Shown piece after piece: positions 7,743 through 16,973 of a stretch of DNA of 64,000 nucleotides. Position 1 is the first letter of the stretch. Each line of letters opens with the position of its first letter. Source of the DNA: Massilia agri (GTDB taxonomy: Bacteria > Pseudomonadota > Gammaproteobacteria > Burkholderiales > Burkholderiaceae_D). Made by a program: the position numbers and the translations under genes. The notes beneath the pieces were generated by a model that saw only the letters and a program-made list of their open reading frames with translations, searched no databases and was not told the origin of the DNA. The stretch covers positions 279,902 to 343,901 of the forward strand of contig NZ_JANUHA010000005.1 of assembly GCF_024753255.1 (NCBI RefSeq). The letters are read 5' to 3'.

Positions 7743-8849
7743 ATGCAGCACAGGCATCTGATCCGGCTATTATTTTCGATTTTCTTGCCGCTTCACGCGG
7801 CCTCTGCCCTGGCCGACATGCCGGCAGCCGCATGTCGTGCCGACCTGGAGGAGATCGCCGCCTTCATGCCGGTCAACGATGCCGGCGCCCAGGACCACCT
7901 GGCAAGCCATGGTGACCGGATCGAGCGGGCATTGCGCAAGGCGCGCGAGGATGCCGCGCGTGCCGGCGACGACGCCGCCTGCGATGCGGTGCTGGATGCC
8001 TACCTGGCCGCATGGCGGCCGGGGCACCTGAGCGTGTCGCATCTTGCGGCCACCGGCAGCGCGGCCGCGCAGTTCAAGCCTGGCGGGGCGGGCGATCCGC
8101 GCCTGCCTTCTTTCAAGGTGCTCGGCAAGGACACGGTGCTGCTCGTGATCCCTAGCTTCAAGGACAGCTACGCCGCGGCGGTGAGGGCGCTGGTCAAGGA
8201 CAATCGCGCGCAGCTCGCATCGCACCGCAACTGGATCGTCGACCTGCGCGACAACGGCGGGGGCGCCGACCCGACGTATGCCCCCCTGCTGCCATGGCTG
8301 CTGGACGGCGACTACCCGACGCACCGTGCCGAGTTCCTCGTCACGCCGGCCAACATCAAGGCCCAGGAGGAGATCTGCCAGCGGAGCGCCGAGCAACAGG
8401 CCTGTTCGGAGATGATCGCGCCTATTGTCAACAAGATGCGCGCCGCCCCGAACGGCAGCATGGTGCTGGGCGGCGAAGCGCGGATCACGTTCGACGACAT
8501 CGGCAAGCCGGAGCCGAAGGCGCCCGCGAAAGTGGCGGTGCTGGTCGACCGCGACTGCGGCAGCACCTGCGAACAGTTCCTGCTGACGGTGCGCACCGGC
8601 TATCGGGTAAAACTGGTGGGCCGCCCGAGCGCCGGCGTGATCGACGTTGCGAACATGCGCCCGCACCCGCTGCCTTCCGGCCGGGTGCTGAAGTACGGCA
8701 CTTCGCGCTCGACCCGGGCCTCCGACATGCGCATCGACACCATCGGCATCCCGCCCGACATCCTGCTGCCGCGCCCCCTGGACGAGGCCGGCAAGGCGCA
8801 GGAGGTGGCGCGGGTGGCGCGCTGGCTCGAGACCGGTTCCTGGAAGTGA
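7743..8849 (+). CDS. Exported S41-type (tail-specific protease fold) peptidase
   Basis: 368 residues with a signal peptide (about 1-24, ending ASALA). The central part resembles the S41 core: a VLLVIPSF strand, the WIVDLRDNGGG motif (about residues 162-172), and a nucleophile region DRDCGSTCEQF with serine at residue 274, followed by VKLVGRPSAGVID. A PDZ domain is not evident, so it is closer to the short C-terminal-processing-like hydrolases than to Prc/Tsp. A lysine at 290 lies 16 residues after the serine, closer than in Prc, so the exact catalytic residues are uncertain. It is divergent from the PEP-CTERM gene, and the RNase P RNA gene follows. Confidence 0.75.
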   Translation: MQHRHLIRLLFSIFLPLHAASALADMPAAACRADLEEIAAFMPVNDAGAQDHLASHGDRIERALRKAREDAARAGDDAACDAVLDAYLAAWRPGHLSVSHLAATGSAAAQFKPGGAGDPRLPSFKVLGKDTVLLVIPSFKDSYAAAVRALVKDNRAQLASHRNWIVDLRDNGGGADPTYAPLLPWLLDGDYPTHRAEFLVTPANIKAQEEICQRSAEQQACSEMIAPIVNKMRAAPNGSMVLGGEARITFDDIGKPEPKAPAKVAVLVDRDCGSTCEQFLLTVRTGYRVKLVGRPSAGVIDVANMRPHPLPSGRVLKYGTSRSTRASDMRIDTIGIPPDILLPRPLDEAGKAQEVARVARWLETGSWK

Positions 8850-8907
8850 ACGTCGCCCCATCGACACGGCCGGCGCGGATTCGGGCCGGTTGGCGACGCG
8901 CATCGGT

Positions 8908-8913
8908 TACAAT
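8908..8913 (+). promoter_or_regulatory. -10 box of rnpB
   Basis: TACAAT lies nine bases before the predicted 5' end of the RNase P RNA, the right distance for a sigma-70 -10 box. A TTGGCG upstream is only 12 bases away, so the -35 is unclear. Confidence 0.5.
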
Positions 8914-8921
8914 GTCGGCCG

Positions 8922-9257
8922 TGAAGCAGGCCAGACAGCCGCTGGTCGTCATCTTCGGGTGATGGCGGGAGGAAGGTCCGGACTCCACAGAGCAGGGTGA
9001 CGGTTAACGGCCGTCCGCTGAAAGCCGCAAGGTATAAGGCGAGGAATAGGGCCACAGAGACGAGCGTATTAAGTTACGGTGAAACGCGGTAACCTCCACC
9101 TGGAGCAATTCCAAATAGGCACGCGTTGATGTTGCTCGCGGAGCGTGCGGGTAGGAAGCTTGAGCGCTGGAGTAATCCAGCGCCTAGAGGAATGGCTGTC
9201 ATAGGGGCGTCCCGCAAGGGAGACCACTACACAGAATCCGGCCTATCGGCCTGCTTT
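8922..9257 (+). ncRNA. rnpB: RNase P catalytic RNA (bacterial type A)
   Basis: About 336 bases with the hallmark segments of M1-type RNA. The 5' strand is GAAGCAGGCCAGACAGCC (P1-P2-P3 entry). The conserved GGAGGAAGGTCCGGACTCC follows, then the CR-II/III core with ACAGAGACGAG, the GGTGAAACGCGGTAACC region and the tRNA-binding and 3' core AGGAATGGCTGTC. The closing strand ACAGAATCCGGCCTATCGGC pairs back to the 5' end. It is the ribozyme that trims tRNA 5' leaders. It stands between the S41 peptidase and glpK genes and has its own -10 box. The 3' end ends in a short T-run (CTGCTTT). Confidence 0.97.
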
Positions 9258-9287
9258 ACATGAATTCTCTCCCTGGCGGAGGCTACG

Positions 9288-10775
9288 ATGCAGAAATACA
9301 TCCTGGCGCTCGACCAGGGCACCACCAGCTCGCGCGCCATCGTCTTCGACCACGAAGGGCTGCCGGTCGCGAGCAGCCAGCACGAATATCCCCAGCATTT
9401 CCCCCGGCCCGGCTGGGTCGAGCACGACGCGCTCGACATCTGGCACAGCCAGCTCGCCTGCGCGCGCGAGGCGCTCGCACAAGCCCGCATCGACGCATCC
9501 CGGGTGGCCGCCATCGGCATCGCCAACCAGCGCGAGACCACCGTGCTGTGGGACCGGGCCACTGGCGAACCGGTCGCCCCTGCCATCGTCTGGCAGGACC
9601 GGCGCACGGCGGATGCCTGCGATCGCCTGCGGGCGGAAGGGAAGGCGGACTTCATCCAGGGGCGCACCGGCCTTGAGGTCGACGCCTATTTTTCCGCCAC
9701 CAAGCTGCAATGGCTGCTGGAGCACGTGCCCGGCGCCCGGACCCGCGCCGAGCGCGGCGAACTGGCCTTCGGCACCGTCGACAGCTGGCTCGTCTACCGC
9801 CTGTGCGGACGCCACGTCACCGATGCCAGCAATGCGGGGCGCACCATGCTGTTCAACATCCACACCTTGCAATGGGACGAGGAGCTGCTGGCGCTGTTCG
9901 ATATTCCGGCGGTGCTGCTGCCCGAGGTCGTGGCCAGCGCCGAGGTCGTCGGGCTGGCAGCCGCGGAATGGTTCGGCCGCGCGATTCCGATCGCCGGCAT
10001 CGCGGGCGACCAGCAGGCCGCCACCTTCGGCCAGGCCTGCCACCGCAAGGGCCTGGTCAAGAACACCTACGGGACCGGCTGCTTCATGCTGATGCATGCG
10101 GGCGCCACGCCGCCCGTGTCCCGCAACCGCCTGCTCTCCACCGTCGGCTGGACCGTGGGCGGCGCCACCGACTATCTATTGGAAGGCAGCGTCTTCATGG
10201 GCGGCGCCACGGTGCAGTGGCTGCGCGACGGCCTCGGCATCATCAAGGCGTCGGCGGACGTGGAGGCGCTGGCCACCAGCGTGCCGGACAGCGGAGGCGT
10301 GCTGCTGGTGCCGGCCTTCACCGGCCTCGGGGCGCCCCATTGGGACCCGCATGCGCGCGCCACCATCATCGGATTGAGCCGCGGGACGACCAGCGCCCAC
10401 ATCGCCCGCGCGGCGGTGGAGGCGATCGCCTACCAGAGCGCCGAGCTATTGGCGTCCATGCAGAAGGATGCCGACTGCGCGGTCACCGAGATCCGCGCCG
10501 ACGGCGGGGCCGCGCGCAACGACCTCCTGATGCAGTTCCAGGCCGACCTGCTGGGCGTGCCGGTGGTGCGGCCGCGCGTCCTTGAAACCACGGCCCTGGG
10601 CGCGGCCTATCTTGCCGGGCTGGCGGTCGGCTTCTGGGAATCGGTGGAAGGCATCGAACGCCAGTGGCAGGTCGAGAAGCGCTTCGAGCCGGCCATGGAT
10701 GCGGACCGGCGCGCGGCCCTCATGGCACGCTGGACGCGGGCGGTCGAGCATGCGAAGCTATGGGGCGCTGATTAA
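9288..10775 (+). CDS. glpK: Glycerol kinase
   Basis: 495 residues, full length. It has the FGGY-kinase ATP site near the N-terminus ([14 protein letters not shown], 7-20), the glycerol-site region around WQDRRTAD (about 103-110), a second phosphate-binding stretch [10 protein letters not shown] and the C-terminal FGGY domain with [16 protein letters not shown]. It converts glycerol to glycerol-3-phosphate with ATP. The start has GGAGG seven bases upstream. No glpF, glpD or glpR lies nearby, so the glycerol regulon is split in this genome. The 82-residue membrane protein gene begins 14 bases after its stop and may be co-transcribed. Confidence 0.96.
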   Translation: MQKYILALDQGTTSSRAIVFDHEGLPVASSQHEYPQHFPRPGWVEHDALDIWHSQLACAREALAQARIDASRVAAIGIANQRETTVLWDRATGEPVAPAIVWQDRRTADACDRLRAEGKADFIQGRTGLEVDAYFSATKLQWLLEHVPGARTRAERGELAFGTVDSWLVYRLCGRHVTDASNAGRTMLFNIHTLQWDEELLALFDIPAVLLPEVVASAEVVGLAAAEWFGRAIPIAGIAGDQQAATFGQACHRKGLVKNTYGTGCFMLMHAGATPPVSRNRLLSTVGWTVGGATDYLLEGSVFMGGATVQWLRDGLGIIKASADVEALATSVPDSGGVLLVPAFTGLGAPHWDPHARATIIGLSRGTTSAHIARAAVEAIAYQSAELLASMQKDADCAVTEIRADGGAARNDLLMQFQADLLGVPVVRPRVLETTALGAAYLAGLAVGFWESVEGIERQWQVEKRFEPAMDADRRAALMARWTRAVEHAKLWGAD

Positions 10776-10789
10776 GGAAGGGGGGCAAC

Positions 10790-11038
10790 ATGACGCAGAA
10801 ATACTGGTTCGCGGCAAAGCCGCCTGGCAATGGCTGGGGTTGGGGCCAGCCGCTTACGTGGCAGGGCAGCCTGGTCTATGCCGCATTCTTCATCCTGCTG
10901 ATCGGCGGAGGCATCCTGATCACTCCCCATGGCGCTCACTACTTCATCGCCTTCACCTTTACGCTGGCCGGGCTGCTGATCTTCATCTGCTTGCGCAAGG
11001 GCGAACCACCCGGGCGCTTCCCGAGCGGCGAGCGCTAG
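10790..11038 (+). CDS. 82-residue two-pass membrane protein
   Basis: Starts at ATG 10790 behind a strong AGGGGGG ribosome site. The N-terminus is aromatic and Gly-rich (YWFAAKPPGNGWGWGQPLTW), followed by two hydrophobic segments (about 27-45 and 49-67) and a basic tail. I know no function. Similar short proteins with a WGWG-like N-terminus are common unknowns in this group (recalled, not checked). It may share a transcript with glpK. Confidence 0.65.
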   Translation: MTQKYWFAAKPPGNGWGWGQPLTWQGSLVYAAFFILLIGGGILITPHGAHYFIAFTFTLAGLLIFICLRKGEPPGRFPSGER

Positions 11039-11173
11039 GCCGGTGTCGCAGGGCGCCGCAACTGGCGCTCTTCCCATGCAGTTCGCGCTTCCCGGCGCCG
11101 TTTCGTCGCAAGCCGCCAATCCGCTCCCGAGGGCCCGCTACAGTCAGCCCACATTCACCACACGGAGCCGGCC

Positions 11174-11689
11174 ATGCTGTATCAGATTCTCACCCACACC
11201 CCCATCTACGTCTGGGCGATCCTCGCTTTCCTGATTTACCGGGGCGTGCTCGCCTCGCGTGAGCGCGAGATGAGCGTTGGCCGCATGCTGGTGATTCCCT
11301 TCCTGATGCTGGTCCTGTCGATGCAGGCCATCGCGACGCAGTTTGGCGTGGCGAGCGTGGCGATGCTCGCCTGGGCAATCGGCGCGGCCGTTGCCGCCCT
11401 GTTGTCCCGGGTGTCCGGCGCAGGCCGCGCCTCTGCCGGCGTGGTGCCCGGCACCCTCCGTATTCGTGGCAGCTGGACGCCGCTGGTCCTGATGCTGATG
11501 ACCTTCGGGGTCAAGTATGCGCTGGCTGTGGCGTTGGCGATCCAGCCTGGGCTGGCTGGCAAAGCCTTGTTTGCGGCGGCGACGTGTGGGCTGCTGGGGC
11601 TGTGCAATGGCTGTTTCCTCGGTCGGCTGGCGGGCGACCTCACTGCCGTACGTCACCCGCGAGTGTTTGCACCTGCTACCATGCCCTGA
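11174..11689 (+). CDS. Multi-pass membrane protein, possibly DUF6622 family
   Basis: 171 residues with about five hydrophobic segments (near 8-24, 37-55, 60-78, 100-120 and 128-150). The N-terminal pattern (YQILTHTPIYVWAILAFLIY) resembles small DUF6622-type proteins as I recall them. No catalytic motif is visible. GGAG stands seven bases before the ATG. The next gene begins 19 bases after its stop with its own AGGAGG. Confidence 0.6.
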   Translation: MLYQILTHTPIYVWAILAFLIYRGVLASREREMSVGRMLVIPFLMLVLSMQAIATQFGVASVAMLAWAIGAAVAALLSRVSGAGRASAGVVPGTLRIRGSWTPLVLMLMTFGVKYALAVALAIQPGLAGKALFAAATCGLLGLCNGCFLGRLAGDLTAVRHPRVFAPATMP

Positions 11690-11708
11690 TTCGAATTCAG
11701 GAGGATGT

Positions 11709-12053
11709 ATGAGGAAGCGGCCGGCTTTGCAGGGGATGGCGTGGATCTTCGGTATCACTGCCGGCGTCGAGCTTCTTACGGTGGCAATGGGCGGGAATAT
11801 CTCCAAGATACTGTTCCGCTTCCTGGTGCTCACGATCCTGTTCGCGTTCCTGCTGAAGGGATACGGGTTCGCCCGCTACGTGCTCGGGGTGCTCTACTTC
11901 GCGGGCGGGCTGTATGCCCTGTTTGCGGGACTGTCGAATGCTTCCAATTCGATCGTTCTCCTTGTCGCGATTCCGTTCGGCCTTGGTAGCCTCGCCGCAG
12001 CCTGGTTCTTCTTCCGATCCAGGGCGCTGCGTGCCTGGACCGGGTCCGCCTGA
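11709..12053 (+). CDS. 114-residue membrane protein of unknown function
   Basis: Starts at ATG 11709, preceded by AGGAGG. It has four hydrophobic segments (about 8-26, 33-50, 56-75 and 81-100) with basic ends. It resembles many short integral-membrane unknowns; no family is recognised with confidence. It is downstream of the DUF6622-like gene, probably on the same message, and ends 13 bases from the convergent AAA ATPase gene, with no terminator visible between them. Confidence 0.65.
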   Translation: MRKRPALQGMAWIFGITAGVELLTVAMGGNISKILFRFLVLTILFAFLLKGYGFARYVLGVLYFAGGLYALFAGLSNASNSIVLLVAIPFGLGSLAAAWFFFRSRALRAWTGSA

Positions 12054-12066
12054 AACGCAGGCCTTC

Positions 12067-13026
12067 TCAAAAGCCGATCCGGCTCTTGCCCGGCATCGGC
12101 CGCAGGCGGATATCGGCAGTCGTCACATGCCCGCGCCCATCCGCCACCGCGTAGCCCAGAGAGTCGAGCAGGGTCTTGCGCAGGTCGCGCGGCGACACCG
12201 GCGCCAGCTTGTCGAGCACCGCGTCCTCCAGCGCATCGTCGAAGCCCGACAGGTTCATCTCCCGCACCAGGCCCCGGTACATGCGCTGGGCGATGCCGGC
12301 CGCCTGTTCGGGCGTGGGCGCCGGCACCTCGTAGACTGCCATGCGGTTGAGCAGCGGCGCCGGGATCCCTTCGGTCGAATTCGCGGTCAGCACCCAGAAG
12401 ATGCGGCTGGCGTCGAGGTCGACGTCGATGAATTCGTCGCGGAAGGCCTTCGAGGTTTCCGGCTCCAGCAATTGATAAAGGGCGGCCAGGGGATCGGACT
12501 GCGAGGAGCCGGTCGCCTTTTCCACCTCGTCCAGCACCACCACCGGGTTGGCATACTGCCCGCGCACCAGGCGCTCGGCTACCTTGCCGCACTTGGCCCC
12601 GCGCCAGCTGGCCGAGCTGCCGGTGATGACGAAGCCGGCCGACAGGGCGTTCATGCTGATCAGCTCGCACTCGGTCTGCATGACCCGGGCCAGGCGCTTG
12701 GCGAAGTGGGTCTTGCCGACGCCCGGGCCGCCCAGCAGCAGGATGGGCATGACGTTGAAGCCGGCGCTTCTATCTCTACTCGCGTGGGCGAGGCGCAGGT
12801 AGCGCGCGAGGTCGTCCAGGACTTCGTCGAAGTTCGGGCATTCCTCGAAGAGGGGATCGAGGGCGTCGATCGAGGAGGGGGTGGTGACGAAACGGTCGGC
12901 CCCGGTTTCGAGCATGCGTTCATAGAACGCTTCGAGCTCCGGGGAGCGGCCGCGGCTACGGTCCAGCGCTTCCTGAACTTCGATCAGGTCGTAGACCGCG
13001 CAGGTATGGGCGAGGGTGATGCTCAC
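12067..13026 (-). CDS. Lon-like AAA ATPase without a protease domain
   Basis: 319 residues from GTG 13026, chosen because AAGGAG lies six bases upstream. A longer frame runs to ATG 13104 (345 residues), but its extra N-terminus looks untranslated. An AAA core shows Walker A GGPGVGKT, a Lon-like stretch ITGSSASWRGAKCGKV, Walker B VVVLDEVEK, sensor-1 NST and an arginine near LNRM. The substrate-binding N-domain and the Ser-Lys protease domain of Lon are both absent. Likely a stand-alone remodelling ATPase; the substrate is unknown. It is divergent from the mraZ operon. Confidence 0.75.
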   Translation of the reverse strand: MSITLAHTCAVYDLIEVQEALDRSRGRSPELEAFYERMLETGADRFVTTPSSIDALDPLFEECPNFDEVLDDLARYLRLAHASRDRSAGFNVMPILLLGGPGVGKTHFAKRLARVMQTECELISMNALSAGFVITGSSASWRGAKCGKVAERLVRGQYANPVVVLDEVEKATGSSQSDPLAALYQLLEPETSKAFRDEFIDVDLDASRIFWVLTANSTEGIPAPLLNRMAVYEVPAPTPEQAAGIAQRMYRGLVREMNLSGFDDALEDAVLDKLAPVSPRDLRKTLLDSLGYAVADGRGHVTTADIRLRPMPGKSRIGF

Positions 13027-13373
13027 GGCAGACTCCTTGACAGCAAGCCCGCTCCCGTCCGGCTGCCATCCCGCCGAGCGGGCCATTGAAGCAGGATAGG
13101 TCATCGCCTTGTCCCGATCCTAACGCTTCCTGCCGAGCCCCGCAATTTCAAAACGGGCAATTCTGCTTGGAAACTTTAATTTCCATGCGTAAACGAGACG
13201 GGCGCGGCTGACGCGGATCAAGGTATTTATTGTCCATACAAGTGAGGTGGAACCTTCAATCCGTTTCCTAAGTGACTGATTTAGGAGACATTTTAGGTTG
13301 ACATGAGGTTAACACGCGCCGCTAAGTCCTTGGTTTCATTAGCAAATTTCGGTTTTCTCAAGCGTGAATTCGC

Positions 13374-13402
13374 TTGACCACCAATCTTGATTCCAATAAA
13401 GT
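13374..13402 (+). promoter_or_regulatory. Promoter of the mraZ division operon
   Basis: TTGACC (13374-13379), a 17-base spacer and TAAAGT (13397-13402) form a good sigma-70 promoter about 100 bases before mraZ. Its -10 touches the first MraZ box. The 13105-13373 region before it is AT-rich for this genome. It holds a second TTGACA (13298-13303) without a good -10, and a short inverted repeat (TCCTAA ... TTAGGA, 13267-13286). Confidence 0.65.
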
Positions 13403-13436
13403 GGGAAACAGTGTGAAAAAGTGTCGATTTGTGGGG
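13401..13436 (+). promoter_or_regulatory. MraZ operator: four hexamers at 10-bp spacing
   Basis: GTGGGA (13401), GTGTGA (13411), GTGTCG (13421) and GTGGGG (13431) repeat exactly every 10 bases. MraZ is known to bind TGGG-type direct repeats of one helical turn in its own promoter. The boxes start at the -10 box and cover the transcription start, so bound MraZ would repress the operon. Confidence 0.8.
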
Positions 13437-13501
13437 GATTTTCGGAGCCCCGGGCACTAAAACAATACTAAGTTGATAACTCTCCAAAGCTAGGTAAATA
13501 C

Positions 13502-13930
13502 GTGTTCCAGGGCGCGTCAGCGATCAATCTCGATGCAAAGGGAAGGATGTCGATTCCGGCAAAGCATCGTGACGCCCTCGCGGTCCAGTGCGAAGGCCGG
13601 ATGACGCTGACGAAACACCCGCACGGCTGCCTGCTGTTCTTCCCCCGTCCCGTGTGGGAACAACACCGCGAGCAGATCGCTTCGTGGCCGATGTCGGCCC
13701 GTGCGTGGCAGCGCATTTTCCTTGGTAACGCGTGCGATGTCGAGTTGGACAGCGCCGGCCGGGTACTGATCTCGCCCGAGCTGCGCGCCGCCGTGGGTCT
13801 GGAGAAGGAAGTCATGATGCTGGGCATGGGCACGCATTTCGAAATCTGGGATGCCGCCAAGCTCGCCGAGAGCGAAGCCGAGGCCGTTGCCGGCGGCATG
13901 CCCGATGTCCTTTCCAATTTCTCCTTCTGA
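13502..13930 (+). CDS. mraZ: Transcriptional regulator MraZ
   Basis: 142 residues from GTG 13502. Two AbrB-like MraZ repeats are present, each with the DxKGR/DxAGR signature ([14 protein letters not shown] near 9-22 and [14 protein letters not shown] near 83-96). MraZ forms a ring-shaped oligomer that binds DNA repeats and represses the division operon; the matching boxes are at 13401-13436. It is the first gene of the cluster, and rsmH starts 6 bases after its stop. Confidence 0.96.
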   Translation: MFQGASAINLDAKGRMSIPAKHRDALAVQCEGRMTLTKHPHGCLLFFPRPVWEQHREQIASWPMSARAWQRIFLGNACDVELDSAGRVLISPELRAAVGLEKEVMMLGMGTHFEIWDAAKLAESEAEAVAGGMPDVLSNFSF

Positions 13931-13936
13931 GGCGCC

Positions 13937-14911
13937 ATGACGGAAACAAAGACGGTGCCGGGAACGAAGGTCCCTGAGTATCAGCACCGGACGGTGCTGC
14001 TGGACGAAGCGGTCGATGCGCTCAACCTGCTTGGTGAGCGCGCCGACGGTACTTATATAGATGGCACGTTCGGCCGGGGCGGGCACAGCCGCCTGATCCT
14101 GTCCAGGCTGGGCGCGCAGGGTCGCCTGATCGCGTTCGACAAGGACCCGCAGGCAATCGCCACCGCCCAGGCGGTGATCGATCCCCGTTTCACGATCGTG
14201 CATGACAGTTTTGCCACGATGACCGACGCGCTTGCCGCGCGCGGCATCGGCCAGGTGGACGGCATCCTGCTGGACCTTGGTATTTCGTCGCCCCAGGTGG
14301 ACGACGCCACCCGCGGATTCAGTTTCCGCCAGGATGGCCCCCTCGACATGCGCATGGATACCACGCGCGGGATGTCGGCGGCCGAATGGCTGGCCACCGC
14401 GGCGGAACAACAATTGGAAAAGGTTATTCGAGATTATGGAGAAGAGCGGTTTGCTTTCCAGATTGCAAAGGCGATTGTTGCTCGCCGGGCAATCCAGCCA
14501 ATTTCGACCACACGAGAGCTTGCCGCAGTCGTGGCAGGCGCGGTCAAAACCCGCGAGAAGGGCAAGGATCCGGCAACCCGGACCTTTCAGGCTATCCGGA
14601 TTTTCATCAATCAGGAGCTTGAGGACCTCGAAGCAGGCCTGAATGCCGCGTACGCCATGCTGGCGCCGGGTGCGCGCATGTCCGTGATCAGCTTCCACTC
14701 GCTGGAAGACCGCATGGTCAAGCAGTTCCTGGCGTCGAAGGCCAAGGTCGCGCAGCCGGATCGCCGGCTGCCGATCCGCGCTGCCGATTTGCCGCAACCG
14801 CAGATGAAGCTCATCGCCAAGATCAAACCGTCCGACGCCGAGGTGGACGTGAATCCGCGCGCCCGTTCCGCGGTGCTGCGCGTGGCTGAACGCCTGGGAG
14901 GCGCGCAATGA
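13937..14911 (+). CDS. rsmH: 16S rRNA (cytosine-1402-N4)-methyltransferase RsmH
   Basis: 324 residues, normal length. It has the SAM site [13 protein letters not shown] (about 38-50), the conserved [12 protein letters not shown] (about 111-122) and DGPLDMRMD (about 133-141), and the C-terminal [11 protein letters not shown]. It methylates C1402 of 16S rRNA. The old name is mraW. Its TGA overlaps the ftsL ATG by four bases. Confidence 0.96.
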   Translation: MTETKTVPGTKVPEYQHRTVLLDEAVDALNLLGERADGTYIDGTFGRGGHSRLILSRLGAQGRLIAFDKDPQAIATAQAVIDPRFTIVHDSFATMTDALAARGIGQVDGILLDLGISSPQVDDATRGFSFRQDGPLDMRMDTTRGMSAAEWLATAAEQQLEKVIRDYGEERFAFQIAKAIVARRAIQPISTTRELAAVVAGAVKTREKGKDPATRTFQAIRIFINQELEDLEAGLNAAYAMLAPGARMSVISFHSLEDRMVKQFLASKAKVAQPDRRLPIRAADLPQPQMKLIAKIKPSDAEVDVNPRARSAVLRVAERLGGAQ

Positions 14912-15180
14912 GCGCCAAGCTGAACGCCGTGCTGGCGATCGCCGTGGTGGGCTGTGCGCTCTCCGTGGTGAACGCGCGCTACCAGGCGCGCCACCTGCTC
15001 ATCGAGCTGGAGCGCCTGCAGCAGCAGTCGCGCCAGCTCGAGATCGACTGGGCCCAGCTGCAGCTCGACCAGTCCACGCTCGGCAAGAACGAGCGCATCG
15101 AGCAGATCGCGCGCGCCAGCCTGAACATGGCGCCGCTCACGCCCGCCCGTACCCAGTACCTGACGGAAGGCGCCCGATGA
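14908..15180 (+). CDS. ftsL: Cell division protein FtsL
   Basis: 90 residues, typical of FtsL. A single membrane segment (about 5-22) is followed by a leucine-zipper coiled coil (about 30-60, [20 protein letters not shown]) in the periplasm. It joins FtsB and FtsQ to recruit and activate FtsWI at the septum. Sequence identity among FtsL proteins is low, so the call rests on size, topology and position between rsmH and ftsI, with four-base overlaps on both sides. Confidence 0.93.
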   Translation: MSAKLNAVLAIAVVGCALSVVNARYQARHLLIELERLQQQSRQLEIDWAQLQLDQSTLGKNERIEQIARASLNMAPLTPARTQYLTEGAR

Positions 15181-16973
15181 ACTGGAACGCCAACCGCGCT
15201 GACCGCCGTTCGACCGCGCGCGTCGCGGCTTCGAAAGGCGTGGCCTTCTCGAAGAGCCCCGTGCTGGCCGTGAACGTGCCGAACTGGCGTTCGCGCCTGG
15301 TGCTGTTCGTGCTGTTCGCGGCCTTCGCGGTCCTGGCCGCGAAGGCGCTCTGGCTGCAGGGCATGTCGAGCCAGTTCCTGCAAAAGCAGGGCAAGAGCCG
15401 CTACGAGCGCACGCTGGAATTGCCGGCCACGCGCGGCAAGATCACCGACCGCAACGGCGCCGTGCTGGCGTCTTCGCTGCCGGTCAAGGCCGTGTGGGCG
15501 ATCCCCGAAGACCTGCTGAACAATCCGCCCGAGAAGATCACGGCGCTGGCGCGCCTGCTCGAGATGCCGGAGTCCGAACTGCGCAGAAAGCTCGATTCGG
15601 ACCGCACCTTCGTGTACCTCAAGCGCCAGGTCGAGATGCCGGTCATCGCCGAGATCGAGAAACTCAAGATCGAGGGCCTGGACACCCGCAAGGAATACAA
15701 GCGCTTCTACCCGCAGGGCGAAGTGATGACCCACCTGGTCGGCTTCACCAACGTCGAGGACGTGGGCCAGGAAGGCATCGAGCTGTTCCACCAGAAGGCC
15801 CTGATGGGCGTGCCGGGCAGCCGCCGCGTAATCAAGGACCGTCTCGGCCACATCGCCGAGGATCTCGGCATGTTCCGCGAGCCGCACCAGGGCAAGGACC
15901 TGACCCTGTCGGTCGACAGCAAGCTGCAGTACATCGCCTTCACCAGCGTGAAGAACGCGGTCGAGAAGTTCAACGCCCAGGCCGGCGGCGCCGTGGTGCT
16001 GGACGTGGAGACCGGCGAAGTGCTGGCCATGGCCAACTACCCGACCTACAACCCGAACGACCGCTCCAAGCTGACCGGCGCCCAGCTGCGCAACCGCGTC
16101 ATTACCGACACCTTCGAGCCCGGCTCCACCATCAAGCCGGTGACGGTGGCGCTTGGCCTGGAAACCAGACGCATCACGCCGGATACCGTGTTCGACCTCA
16201 ATCCCGGCTACATGGTCGTGACCGGCAAGCGCATCCGCGACACCCACAACTACGGCGTGCGCAACGTGGGCGGCATCATCCAGAAGTCCTCGAACATCGG
16301 CGTGGTGAAGATCTCGCAGATGATCCCGGCCCAGGAGATGTGGGAGATGTACACCAAGCTGGGCTACGGCCAGGCGCCGCGCTTCGGCTTCCCGGGCGCC
16401 ACCGCCGGCCGCGTGCGTCCATGGAAATCGTGGAAGCCCATCGAATACGCCAACATGGCCTTCGGCCACGGCCTGTCGGTCTCGCTGCTGCAGATGGCGC
16501 GCTCCTACATGATCTTCGCCCGCAACGGCGACATCATCCCGCTGTCCTTCCTGAAGATGGACGAAAAGCCGGTGGGCCAGCAGGTGATCTCGCCGAAGAC
16601 CGCGGCCCAGGTGCGCACCATGCTCGAATCCGTGGTGAGCCCGGAAGGCACGGCATCGAAGGCGCAGGTGCCCGGCTACCGCATCGGCGGCAAGACCGGC
16701 ACCGCCGAGAAGATCGTCAATGGCCGCTACTCGCGCACCGACAACATCGGCTACTTCGTCGGCATCGCGCCGATGTCCAAGCCCAGGTTCATCATCGCCG
16801 TCATGATCGACAACCCGCGAGGGGCCTTGCGCACCGGCGGCAGCGTGGCCGCGCCGACCGCGGCGGACCTGGCGGCGAACGCCTTGCGGGCCGCGAACGT
16901 GCCGCCCGACTCGTCGATCACAGACATCATCATTCCAGAAGAGCCCGTTGAGGAGAGCATAGATGGCGCTTGA
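15177..16973 (+). CDS. ftsI: Septal peptidoglycan transpeptidase FtsI (PBP3)
   Basis: 598 residues. A basic cytoplasmic tail (about 1-40) and one membrane segment (about 41-60) lead to the PBP dimerisation domain (about 75-230) and the transpeptidase domain. Active-site motifs are SxxK in PGSTIK (near 315), SSN (near 369) and KTGT (near 505). It cross-links septal peptidoglycan with FtsW as the glycosyltransferase partner and is a beta-lactam target. It overlaps ftsL by 4 bases and murE by 11. Confidence 0.97.
   Translation: MNWNANRADRRSTARVAASKGVAFSKSPVLAVNVPNWRSRLVLFVLFAAFAVLAAKALWLQGMSSQFLQKQGKSRYERTLELPATRGKITDRNGAVLASSLPVKAVWAIPEDLLNNPPEKITALARLLEMPESELRRKLDSDRTFVYLKRQVEMPVIAEIEKLKIEGLDTRKEYKRFYPQGEVMTHLVGFTNVEDVGQEGIELFHQKALMGVPGSRRVIKDRLGHIAEDLGMFREPHQGKDLTLSVDSKLQYIAFTSVKNAVEKFNAQAGGAVVLDVETGEVLAMANYPTYNPNDRSKLTGAQLRNRVITDTFEPGSTIKPVTVALGLETRRITPDTVFDLNPGYMVVTGKRIRDTHNYGVRNVGGIIQKSSNIGVVKISQMIPAQEMWEMYTKLGYGQAPRFGFPGATAGRVRPWKSWKPIEYANMAFGHGLSVSLLQMARSYMIFARNGDIIPLSFLKMDEKPVGQQVISPKTAAQVRTMLESVVSPEGTASKAQVPGYRIGGKTGTAEKIVNGRYSRTDNIGYFVGIAPMSKPRFIIAVMIDNPRGALRTGGSVAAPTAADLAANALRAANVPPDSSITDIIIPEEPVEESIDGA

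Noticed and set aside
11705..11989. Alternative start ATG four bases before the one chosen for the 114-residue membrane protein
   Set aside because: It reads in another frame into an Arg/Gly-rich product without membrane segments; ATG 11709 has the better spacing to AGGAGG and gives four clean membrane segments.
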